From Kalaharituber pfeilii (lineage: Eukaryota; Ascomycota; Pezizomycetes; Pezizales; Pezizaceae), in NCBI GenBank assembly GCA_015179045.1, contig WHUZ01000012.1, positions 372,001 through 436,000 on the forward strand: a stretch of DNA of 64,000 bases. Reading direction: 5' to 3'. The translations under genes and the position numbers were made by a program. A model generated the notes under the pieces. It was not told where the DNA came from and did not search any database. It saw only the letters and a list, made by a program, of their open reading frames with translations. Position 1 is the stretch's first letter; every line of letters begins with the position of its first letter. Positions 47,315-58,292 of the stretch are shown one piece after another.

Positions 47315-49455
47315 TCACATCCCCACCGCCAAACACTCGTCTAATAGCCCCTTTAGCTCCCTCCTCTCCTCCAGGCCTCCGCCTTCCCACCCTATTCCGC
47401 CTCCACCTCCGTAATCCCACCCGCCTGTACCGGCGGCCGTCGAGCTGGCACCACTTCCCGCCACCTCCGCCACATCCCTATCCCACGAAAACGCTGCCTG
47501 CTGCTGGTGCTGGTAGGCTCCCTGGGCCATCGTCGGTGTCGATGGCACCGGTGTCCCAAATATCCCGTACCCAAACGCATCAAAGTCGTCAAAGTTTCCC
47601 GAGCCATTTAGAACCATGCTAACATCGACTCCGCCGCTCGCATCCGCCTGCGGATGCGGCTGTGTCGACGCGTCCACTGCATGTGGCCCCGTTGTTCCTC
47701 CAGCTAAGCTTGCCGCTTTCGCTGACTGCAGCGGCAGTCCACCTGCCGATGTCACCATTGCATCTAGCATACTTGATCCTGCGGGACCCGGGACGATCCC
47801 GCCCCTCTTGACGAAGCTGGGCTGGTTCCGTCCACCGGGCAGTGGTGGCGGCGGCATCATTTCCGCCGCCGTCGCAGTACACTTTTTGCTGCCCCCTGTG
47901 GACGTCGACCATGGTGGCGGAGACCCCGGCACCTCGTACTCTTCTGGCCGCGGGAACCCGCCGGACATGATTTTATTTAGACTCAACGGCAGCTGCGTCA
48001 AGTAGTTGTCTCCCAGTGCGAAGCTCAGTCTCAGGTCGTTCATCCCCAACACCGTCCTCTCTCCCGCTAGCTCAATCTCCTCTTCCTCTCCGTCGTCGTA
48101 AGGCGTGCTGCGTGTGCCGCCCCAGCCGCGGCGCCGGTCGCCATTGGCACTCCTTTTCTTCCCGTTCGGTACTTTCCGTTTTTTTCGACGTAGAGTCCCA
48201 GATCCGCCACTTATACTCCCGTTTAAATTAACCGTCATGCTGCCGTAACCCCAGCTATCGTCCCCCCAGGCCACCCCCCCTCCACTCTCTCCCCGCGCCT
48301 CTTCTAGGATCTCCATCTTCCTCTTGAACGCGTCCGTCTTCACCGTCATCGCCCTATTACATCTCACCCTACAAATCACATTGCTCAGCACCTCCTTCAC
48401 AAACATCTCCGCCGCAGTATTCATGAACGCCGCCGTGTGCTCGCCGACTCCACCAATCACCCCCTGCTCATAACAAATCGGCAAAATCCTCATCTTAATC
48501 TGATCCAAATCCGGAAACTCCCCCGACTCGCATGCAAGCGGGAGTGTGTACCGATTTTTGATCTCGGATTCCCAGTTGGTCTTGTTATTCAGGGCTGCAG
48601 GAGTCGCAGAAGCGGGCGGTCCCGGGTCAGGAATCTTGATTTGTTTTGCGAGATGGTACTCGTACAGCATATGCGGGAGAATGTCTTCGATTTCCGACTG
48701 CTCCGGGACTTCTTTTATGCGGCGCCGATCGCGTGGGGCCAGAGCCATTACTTCGACTTTGAGCCGTGCATCGACTTTGGCGTCGGCGCCTTCGGAATTC
48801 AGGTTGCGGCCGGACCGGGACCCTCCGGGGCCAAGCGCAGAAGTGGATTTGTTGGATGCGAGGGCCCATGGGGCGACATCGTGGGGTGGTGGGTCCCGGA
48901 AGGCATTGTAGTACATCCCGAGTAGGAGTTGATTATGGAGGCGCTGCTTTGGACCGGTGATGACGGGGTCGATGAGTTGCGAGAATTCGGCGCGGCTGAG
49001 GCGGCCTACATGCAGTTGTGTCAGCTTATCATGTATTGTCTTGTGTATCATGTAGTGGCACATCAATTATGGAGTCTAAATAAGGCAATATATGCGTCTA
49101 AATAGAAACAGAAATAGAGGGAGCCCCTACCCATTACAAACCCGGACACCCCCTCCTTGTACCGCATCCACTGCTCTGTCGTCAACCCTGCCCGTAAGCC
49201 CTCGTATATTGGTTCCAGATCCACTCTCGGCGCAACCCCCCCTCCCCCCCCCCCTCCCCCTCCACCCGCCCCGGCCTCACTGGGCTTCTTCACCGCGACG
49301 CCGCCGCCCGCCTGTGACGATGTAGTTGAGGAGGTCATTGATGATGATGGAAGGGTGACTGATGTTGAGCTGGAAATAGCCGAGGAGTAGGAGTTTGTTG
49401 TCGAGGACGAGGATGAGGAGACGCCGTTGGTGAGCACGGAGGTGTCAATGGACAT
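47315..49455 (-). CDS. hfi1: SAGA complex coactivator subunit Hfi1/Ada1
   Basis: Hfi1/Ada1 is a core structural subunit of the SAGA histone acetyltransferase coactivator (human TADA1), with a histone-fold region in the centre. Exons (minus) are 49455-49131 and 49005-47315, 671 aa. After a Ser/Thr-rich start and a run of ten glycines comes PRVDLEPIYEGLRAGL, then the junction VMGRLSRAEF, HNQLLLGMYYNAFRDPPP, EVMALAPRDRRRIK, EYHLAKQIKIPDPGPP, YTLPLACESGEFPD and MLP-type RILPICYEQG, then the helix segment EMFVKEVLSNVICR. This order and spacing match the SAGA-Tad1 family. The C-terminal third is low in complexity. The codon run for the glycines is an almost pure C-tract on the + strand, so its length may vary. 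Confidence 0.9.
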
Positions 49456-50701
49456 TTGGGTTTGGGTGAGTGTGGGAAGGTAGGGACTAGGTGGAACCTA
49501 GCTAGGTAGGCGGTGTGGCCAGTCAGTAGGAGTTGAACGGGACTGGGCTGCAGCGGTGTGCGCTTGTTTGTTGATGTTGAGTTTGGTGTGGGGCGAGCGA
49601 AAGTAAAGGATAAGCTCCTGTGCGGCGCCGTCGCCGTTCGCCTCGGCCCGATGCCGACACCCCCTTCGTCCGCCGAACGTCCCAGCCAGGAGCAGTATGT
49701 CTATATATCTTTCTCTTCCGGATACTTCTACCTCTCCAATCGCTGCTGTCGCTGTTGCTGTCGCTTGCTGTCGCCTGCTGTTGCTTGCTGTTGCGGTTGA
49801 TTGCCGTCGCCGTCGCCGTCGCCTCACCACCTCCGCCCACCACCTCCGCCACACACAACTCCCGGCTGCGCCGCCGACCGGGCCGAGAGTTGATCCCTCT
49901 AACTCGCCGCGCTACTCTCTCGTCTCTCGCCTACACGCGATTTCCTATTTTCCTTTTTTTTACTTGTCGCAGATGCCGTATTTCACTGTGTTGTCCCCCC
50001 GTAGCTGTATTCCCCTCCCTGCGTCTGCCTTGAATAAACCTCCTTGTCGCACACTAACACTGGATTCGTCACCCGGCCCCGTTTACAATTCGAGAAGTTC
50101 ACTTGAAATTTAAATTCCTCGACGCCTCCAATGTCACTTTTTTCGGCGCAGGTCGCCGATTAATTCCAGAGTATTCTCGTCTGATTTCGCGCACGTAGCT
50201 TGTCGAAAATTGGAATGTCGCTGTACTCCGAGCGTCGGACGTGGAACAGTTGCGGATCGTGGTTTGAAGGATGCGAGTTTAACTTCAACAGAATCCCTGG
50301 TGACATGGAAATGCATTACATAAGCTGACAGGCAGCTTGGCGGCTCAAAGTCACGCTGAAGCTACTGAGGGTAAGATAAATGCTTATTTCCGGGGTCAAG
50401 AAAAGGACGATGGATGTTGGACAGGAATGAAGAGGCAAATACATTTACAGTGTGAATAACTTGAGGGGGAGGAGGGGGAAGGAGGGGGAAAAGAAAAAGA
50501 AGAAGGAAAAGAAAAAGAAAAGAAAATGCCATATGAACAGGAAGTAACGAAGAACCACAGCCATTACTCGGACAAAACAAACCAAAACAAAACAAACAGC
50601 GACTGTAGTAACTAACCGCAACACCAAAAAGACGAAACATACAAGAATAAATTTAGAATTCTCCGACCCATTACCCCCCTCATCCCCACTCCTGCTCTCG
50701 C
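49456..50701. other. intergenic, hfi1 promoter side
   Basis: No gene seen. CTGTCGCTGTTGC- and CCGTCGCCGT-type triplet repeats lie around 49,740-49,825. An A/G-rich tract at about 50,465-50,525 is near the end of the next gene. Confidence 0.45.
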
Positions 50702-53080
50702 TCAGTTCTTCTTTCCCCCAAACAACCCCAACCCCACCCTCACGCCGACCCCTTTTGGCCGCTTCTTCTTCGGACTAATCTCTCTATTCAACACGCTCCC
50801 CACCGCCCCAGGCCTCGTCCCCAAATCCGGTGGCGGTAACGCATCAAAATTAAAATCCAGCCTCCCACTGCCATCAGCATCGTCAAACAGCAAACTGGGT
50901 GGCGCCAGCCGAGCAGGGATCACACTTCCAAACTTCAACTTGTCCTTGTCTTTCGACTTGTTCGGCTGCTGCTTGTCCACAGACTTCTTGCCCTTGCCTT
51001 TCTTGTCAGTTGCGTCAGCGGCCTCAGCAGGCGCAGGAATAGGCTTGACACCCCCGATGACATCCTCAAGTTGATCCTCGAAGGCTTCATCCAAGATGGA
51101 GGTATTCCCCCTCTGCCCCCTGTACCACCCTTCTTGCCTGCTGCATCCACAGCCACACTACTAGCCACCTTCTTCTTTTTCTTGATGCCCGCCCCAGCAA
51201 GTAACAACTTCGGCGGTTCCAACTGCGGGATCATAACGGGCAACAACTCCGGTTCTGACCCCTTCTCCTTCTCCGTCTCCTTGTCCTTGTCTTTGTTCCT
51301 CTTCTTTTTTTTAATCTTACCCGCAGCACCGGTTGTCTTCTTAACCGCAACGGCCTCGATACTATCCTCCGCACCGTTGCTGCCGTCCTTCCCTTTCACT
51401 TTATCTAACCCCTCCCCATCTTCATCTGTCTTATCTGCCTCCTCTTCATCCGGCTTTGACCGTCTTTTCTTAACCTTACCTTTCCCTTCACTCGGCTCCG
51501 CATCAATCTCCCTCTCATTAGCAATTTCCTCCAACCTCTCCTCTTCACCCCCCTCCTCCATCTCATCCCTCTCATCCTCCTCTCCACTATCACTACTCTC
51601 CTGCAGCACCGTCTCATCCCCTGGAGCTCCTTTCTCCCTCTTCTCCTTCCTTCCCTGCCCTTGCAACTGTGGATGCTGCACTTGCTTCTTAAAAAACGGC
51701 GTCATCGAAAACTCTGAATGGGTCACACTGGGGCCCTTAACCCTAGGCTTCTTCACCGCTTCCAAATCCTCCATCGTCAGATATGCAGCGCTCATATTCC
51801 GTTTCTTTCCGCCCGCCCCTATCTCCTTCAACTCCCTAATCGCCTTTCTCCCAGCCTCAACCTTTCCCTTTAGAACCTTCTCACGTGACTCCCACTCTTC
51901 CCGTGTTTTTTCGAGATTCTGTTCTGCTTTCTCGCGTGCCTTAGTTTCCTTGTAAACCGTCTGCTTAAGATCGGCCAGCTCCCTGCGCAGCCTTTTCTCC
52001 TCGTTACTGGCAACCTCAGAGGCCTCTTTTAGGCGGGCAACAACTTTGCGTTCGTTATCGAGCTCGAATTCGAGGGTGGCTGCGCGGCGCTGAAGTTCGA
52101 GTTTTTCGGCGAGATGGGTTTGTGAAGTTTCGTTAATGGTTCGGAGAGTGGTGAGTTCGGTATTGAGTGAAGATACTTGGTGAGTGAGGGCGATATTTTC
52201 TGATAACAGGCGGTTCGACTTCTCCGAGACGACGTTAAGCGAGGCAAGTTCAGTCTGTATACGCAGTCAGAAAGTGCAGATAAGATAAATAGGATAAAAC
52301 ATACCTTTAGTAACTCAACCTCCCTCTTCAACCTCCCACACTCCCTCCTTAACCCCACAATCTCCTCTGCCCCGCCTTCTCTTGCCCCCTCCACTACTTG
52401 CAATCTCTTTTCCGCCGCCTCCAACTTTCTCTCCGTCGTCTCTAACGTCCTTTCCGCCGCCTCTAACTTCCTATCCGCAGCCCTCGATCTTTCCTCCGCC
52501 ATTCTTGAATTTTCCTCCACAGCCCCTAATTTCCCTTCTACGTCCCTCTTCAAGTTTTCCAACTCCTTTATCCTCTCTTCCTTCTCCCTAATACTCTCCA
52601 TGCCCTCTTGAACCATCTTCTCCTTCCCCTGTAACTCCTTCATCACCCACTCCGTTTCTGCTTTAGATCGGTCTATCTCCTCCCTTAAATCTGCTGCAAT
52701 CCCTTCTGCCTGCGCAACCCTAGTCCTCAACTCCGCAGCTCCGACTGTAAGCACCGACCTTGTCGATAACGCGGCTGACAACGCAGCATCCTTAGAATCT
52801 TGGAGTATCGCATACTTTATGGCGAGCTTGCGGTAACTCTCTTGAGAGTCTAGGACGCGGGTTTCGGCGACAAGAGTACTGTATTCGAGCCGAAGGTTTG
52901 CTATTGCAAGTTGGCGGTTTAGCTGCCAAGATAACAGTCATATAGTTAGCTCAAAACAATGACACTGTGACAGAAAGAACGTACGGGAAGATGAATGCGT
53001 AGAGGGTGCAGGAGTAGGGGGTGTGCGCAGGAGGGGGCAAGTACATCTGCGATCTGGTGATCCGTGGCAGTCTCCTCCAT
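50702..53080 (-). CDS. coiled-coil protein with a conserved FSMTPFF motif, function unknown
   Basis: Exons (minus) are 53080-52985, 52922-52305, 52254-51169 and 51112-50702, about 736 aa. Residues ~33-350 form a long heptad-rich coiled coil dense in E, K, L and R. Next come SEFSMTPFFKKQ, a strongly acidic then KKKK-rich disordered stretch, and a C-terminal tail (LDFNFDALPPPD, SPKKKRPKG). The architecture resembles fungal spindle or kinetochore coiled-coil proteins, but I do not recognise a named family. The last intron (56 bp, GTGGCT donor, acceptor GGGGGCAG) is inferred because the frames before and after differ; a sequencing indel would explain the change equally well. The first three exons are well supported by GTACGT and GTATGT donors. 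Confidence 0.7.
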
Positions 53081-54300
53081 TGTGGCGGAGACCTCCTCGC
53101 CTAGATCTAACGATAAAAAATCGTCTCAAAGAACCTGAATAAACCTTAAACGAACGTCCACAAGAACCGCGCCTGAACTGCAAACTCGTGACAACCACGC
53201 GGGAGAGATCTTCCAATGTTGAATGTCCAATGTCGAATGTCAATATAGGAGTTGAAGCCCCTTGTACTATACTGAATAGTATCTAAGCAGCAACAGCAAC
53301 TTCTGCAAATGCGACCCACCCACTTAAAAGCCAAAGTAGGCCCAAGTCACACGATGCCTACGCCAGTACCAATTACCTTCGATGCTCTGCGTTTGCGCCT
53401 CTTGTTCTCCCTTGGTGCTTCGTGCGTGCTGTTACCCGGTTTGTTGGTCCAACTGCAATTCCCCTCTGTTTTCTGCTCAAATCCGTCCGCAGCCACCACA
53501 AAGTCCAATAGCAACCCAGCCCAACAAACACAAAAAGCGTGTCTTTTAACTAGCTGCCAGGTGTAGTCCTAATCAATCTCAGCTCCGAATATATTTCCAG
53601 GATGCTGTGACGTTCTCTGTTCTGTCTTTCTCCGACAAGCCCCGGGCAACCCGATGCGTCTATGTAGCGTAGTCGATGCCGCCGCGAGTGATTGTGACTG
53701 CAAAAGATTAATGGAAGCAGTTTTGTAATCGCGCTTTCTGTGTCCCTTTTTTCGTTTCTCCAACTCGCAGGCCAGTCTGCCGGTCACTCCCTCGCTTTGC
53801 TCGCTCTCTCGTTCCCGGCGGTGGTAACAACTCGCAGGACGGGGGCACAAACTTGAACTTACATTGCGTCGCCAATCGGAACAGAGAAATGCATACATGG
53901 GAAGTGACTAAGCACGCGCTAGCATACTAGTATATGCCGCTTGGCATGGTCCTACTAGTACAGAATATGCAACTGGTCCTGCCGGTGACTCAGCACACAA
54001 GCAACAGCATACCTACTACTATTTATATCGGGAAACGATCGCCTACCTAGAGACGACGCGCATCTTGGCATGCCTCATGAGAAACCATTTTCACAATATC
54101 TTCGGCAACTTATATGCTAGTAATATCAAATAAAGTGATATAGATACAATGATGTCAGGACAACATTACCTACATATTCTATTGCCTATATACAATGTCA
54201 AGCTCTTGCTATATCAATAAATATGTCAACAGGTCAAATTTAACCCCTCTCCCTCTTACACCCCTACATATTGTCAGTTAAGTAGTACTAACGTCTATGC
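53081..54300. other. intergenic
   Basis: Promoter side of the coiled-coil gene, then AT-rich DNA. No gene recognised. Confidence 0.45.
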
Positions 54301-54309
54301 TCTTATAGC

Positions 54310-56000
54310 TGCTCTCACTCACTAATGGCCATAGTATATGGTGGCATATGCTATAGGGGGGTAGGATACTTCAAGCTCTATTCGCAAGCCTAAAAGTGAG
54401 CAATTGCAGCCACTGTAGCTGTACCAATTTATACTTAGTTATAATAAATAGAAGGTACAGAGGCTGAACATACTGTTATATACCCTACAGCTGCTTACAA
54501 GATTGATATAGGGCTATCTGCACCTTTAGACCCTCCTAGTTTACCAGTTGAAGATAATATACTCATTCGCAGCTGATATCTCTGAGAGTATGAGACATGC
54601 AGTCAAGCGGACCCCCCTAGCAAAAACCCTCACAGCTCAACCAAAATTACATGAATGTGAATTCTGAGAAAGGATTTGGATCCTCTAATGTTTACTTATA
54701 TAACCCACCATTTTTCCTTAATTTTTTTGCTCTTTCAATAATTTTTTTGTGATTTTATTGAATAGTACTGACAGGTGATATAAGGAGTGCTCGGATACAT
54801 GTCTCATGATCTACGGCAGCCGCTGTCTCACATGAGCTGCAGCTCCCTCTGTGTTGATATGCATACTCCCTAATAGCAATACTTTCGAACTGGTTTGCTG
54901 CTGCCAAACCTCAGATTTGCTTCCTAAACTGAATTGCCATTCTCAGCTGTTACATATGCCCTCGATGGCTCGCCGCTCGCAACCCTTGGGCCCAGATATG
55001 CCCTTCAAACCGGCTCACTGCTCACAATCCCTGCCCCCAGATATACCCTCAGGCCCGAATATACCCTCCAAACCAGTTCACCACCGCTCTCAACACCTCT
55101 TAAGTCAAAGTCAAATTCAGCTGCTGAAGTACTGGCAGTTGTGTGGGTGGCCGGTGGAGCGCACGAAAATACGAAAAATGCGCTTATGCGACGCAAGCGA
55201 TGTGTGAGCCGACGCTGACAGGCAGCTGTTACAGGTTCACCATGACCGTAGTATGGGGCTGGTAGAGCGCGCGAAAAATGCGAAAAATGCAAGCGCATAC
55301 GAAATACGCATATGCGATGCAAGCCGCAAGCGATATGTGAGCCGACGCTGGTAGGCGGCATCGCAATCACACAAATGAGTGCTATATGAGCTACGCAGAG
55401 GACTAGCGAGGATTGCTAGTCAAGTGTCTTTTTGGCCTGGCAGACGGTAACTCTCTAACTCTCTGCGTTTACCACCTCCATTACAAACTCAAGGTTGGAA
55501 AAAACTATCATCTGGACGAGTCCTGGATCGAAATTATCTTATTGATTGACTACGACAGTTGGAGGGTCAGAAAAATGTGAATGATTATCATATTGACCTT
55601 GATTCAGACTCTAATAACTCTCCTGAGTCTTCTGTAGATGGTCCGAATTAAAGTACTCTAACAGATAGGCTTACTACTAATATACTAGAAGTTAAAGGGG
55701 GGGTCAATTACTGGTGGGAAAGGAGGAAAATGGCAGGCTAGAGGGCAAGGGAGTAGTAAAAGGGGACGAATTAGGGCTGCAAAAGATACAGATAAATAGA
55801 TAGTAGTAAAGTCAATAGCATTATCTGGAGCTACTGACTCTCGGCCACCACCACCCCCTCCTTCTACACTTGAGAAAGTAATTCAGCAAATGTAGCAGCT
55901 GCAGCAGCTAGTTTCAGGCCTTGCGAATAGAGCTGTAAGTTATTCTAGCCTATATTGCATATGCTATCATATACTATAGCCATTAATGACTAACTCTCAC
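54310..56000. mobile_element. decayed element between inverted ~85-bp repeats
   Basis: The segment 54,310-54,395 (containing ATAGTATATGGTGGCATATG and CTCTATTCGCAAGCCT) reappears in reverse complement at about 55,912-55,995 with about 75-80% identity and small gaps. The 1.5 kb between them has only broken short frames. No target duplication could be defined, so class and exact ends are unknown. Confidence 0.5.
55155..55358 (+). repeat. imperfect direct duplication
   Basis: The block ending GATGTGTGAGCCGACGCTG (about 55,155-55,222) is repeated as GATATGTGAGCCGACGCTG ending near 55,350, with an extra CGCATA-rich insertion in the second copy. CGAAAAATGCGAAAAATGC words repeat inside. Confidence 0.65.
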
Positions 56001-56147
56001 TATAGGAAAGATAGATATAGACCTATTGATAGATAATATGCAGAAGGTTGAAGAGGAGGGTGGTAATTTTATATTATTAATGCATATATTGATATAGCAA
56101 GTGAACCATTGTTGACAGAATTGATACAATATGCTAGAATTGTAGTA

Positions 56148-56227
56148 CAGTACCTAGACAAAGTTGTACGCCGCTTTTCCTATTAGTGCATAGTGAGGGG
56201 GTGGCGTACAATTTTGTCTAGGTACTG
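56148..56227. mobile_element. 80-bp MITE with 25-bp TIRs and TA duplication
   Basis: The left end CAGTACCTAGACAAAGTTGT (continuing ACGCC) is matched by the reverse complement on the right with one mismatch. TA flanks both sides (56146-56147 and 56228-56229). The CAGT ends and TA target are shared with the MITE at 39,681, but the sequence family differs. Confidence 0.88.
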
Positions 56228-56229
56228 TA

Positions 56230-57127
56230 TCAGCTATGCTGTACATATAACTGTTTACTGTAAGCTGCTAGCATGTCTGTTGCACGAGATATAGCCAAAT
56301 GTAGTATCTCCAGCAGGAGTGCCAAGAAAACGTCGTATCCTGGTCGACGATCGTATCCCGATATAAAACAGTAGCGGAAAAAAATAATTGTACTTTACTT
56401 AACTATACTTGATTGAGGCGCTTTTAGTGCCTTGGCCCTTTCGTTCATTGGCCCATTGGATGGTGGCGCAACTTACCAGCATAAGTTCTTTTAGAGTTAC
56501 GGTACCAGTCAAAATCGACGCCGTTCTGGTAAGTAGAGCTCAGTTAGTAACCTACTTTGCTGCATACCCCCACAACATTTCGCACCATATGCAGAATCCG
56601 GGTATACACACCTCGATTCGCATCAACCTTCAGTGTGCATCTACAACCACAAATAACACACACATATCCTATTCATATTTATGTCTTCTTTATGTGTCAA
56701 TTCACACTAGAATGTTGTATTGACATAAGAAGTGTATCTTTGACCATTTCCTCTAAAATCTGAGTTGCAGCCTGCATCTGAATCAAGAACCATGAGCATC
56801 ATGATAGCTTTTACATCGCTCCTGAGCTCTTGTTGTACTACAGCTCTTTGACTTTGATGGGGCATATCACATGTAACTTGATACGCGTATATTGCGGTGA
56901 TGTGTCGGGCGTTTAGTCGTGGTAATTCATATTTTACTCACTCATAAATTTCGCAGGGTTGAAAGAGATACCTGACGGTTCCTGCCTAGTTTGGTTGGCG
57001 TATTTTCTCTAATAACTTCTGGTAACCATTCACAATTATTCAGTGACAACCACTATTGCTATTACATTTATCTCTACTGTTTACAGTTATGTGATGTATA
57101 GTACATCATGCGTGTAAGAAAAAACAA
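56230..57127. other. intergenic, 3' flank of cse1
   Basis: No gene seen; AT-rich with short open frames only. Confidence 0.45.
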
Positions 57128-58256
57128 TTACTCTCCCAGCAGGCTTCTTGCCTCCTCCGGCAGCCAGTCCTTCGATCTATCCTTTGACTTCTTGAATTCC
57201 CCTATGACCCAGCCTCTCAAGCCTGCCATCGGTACTTCTGGCGCGGGATCCTTTGGGAGTCTCTTGGTGGTATTGAGAGTAGAGAAGGAAACAGCAAAGC
57301 CTGTTTCGTCGAGGTCCGCTTCATGTGAGACGTCATCCGTGAATGCTGGGCCTTGTGGAACAACTTCAGGAGCTGCTAGCAGTTTAAACAACAATGTTGC
57401 AGCATGTGGACATGCTTTGTTGTATGGGGGCGTTGCGAGTGAAGCTGAGGATAGGAGCAGCTTGGTAAGACCAATGACAGCAAGCTTCCGGTCAAGCGGC
57501 TTTTGAAGTTTTTGTGTGTCTGGAATAACCACAGCTGAAAATACCTCACCAAAGATACCTCCTTGCACCACATCCATTGCTTTAACAACAAAGTCTGGCC
57601 CTCCACCTTCCTTTTCCCTCACGACTAGAAAGTAGAAAAACCTTGAGAACCGTTGGGCAAACATATCAGTTTTGGAGTTCTTGAGGCGAGTAAAAAGAAT
57701 GATGAAAATTTGCTTCCAGTATGCTTGTAGAGCAACCCTAGTACTATCAGTATATATGTGCTGGTTTAGGAGAGTGTTACTTACACCTGGAAATTTAACA
57801 CAATAGCTTCCAGTAAATCAAAAGCGTGGGATTCATTTAATTTGGAGGAAATTAGCTTCTGGAAAATTCCTAGGATTGGCTCCAATTGTCCTTGTGCTAC
57901 GATGATGGAGGATGCTCTGGCAGTAATAGCCTGAAGCAAGCGAACAAGAGCAGGCACATTGCCTCTCGACTCCCACAAAACAGGGGCAAGCAAAGGCCCT
58001 ATCAATAGTTGATATCGCTCAGGCAATAGAGCAGATGGATTGCTCTCAATCAGGAGTGCCAGCAACTGGAAAACGTATGGCATAAACTCTGCAATGGGTT
58101 AGTAAAAAATGGAAAGGGTAAACATTCTTTTGAACTAACCTTGCACGTCCTGAGTTAGAATTGATATGAAAGGCCCGTGAAGAGTGGACTCTAAATAGGT
58201 AGGGTTGACGGGTGCAACGAATCTAATTGCAAGTTAATGAATGTCATTTAAATTAA

Positions 58257-58292
<36 letters not shown>

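Noticed and set aside
47616..48925. Plus-strand frames opposite hfi1
   Set aside because: They overlap a well supported gene and show no family resemblance.
51071..51955. 294-codon plus-strand frame opposite the coiled-coil gene
   Set aside because: Ser/Pro/Phe-rich mirror of lysine/glutamate codons on the other strand, a typical antisense artefact.
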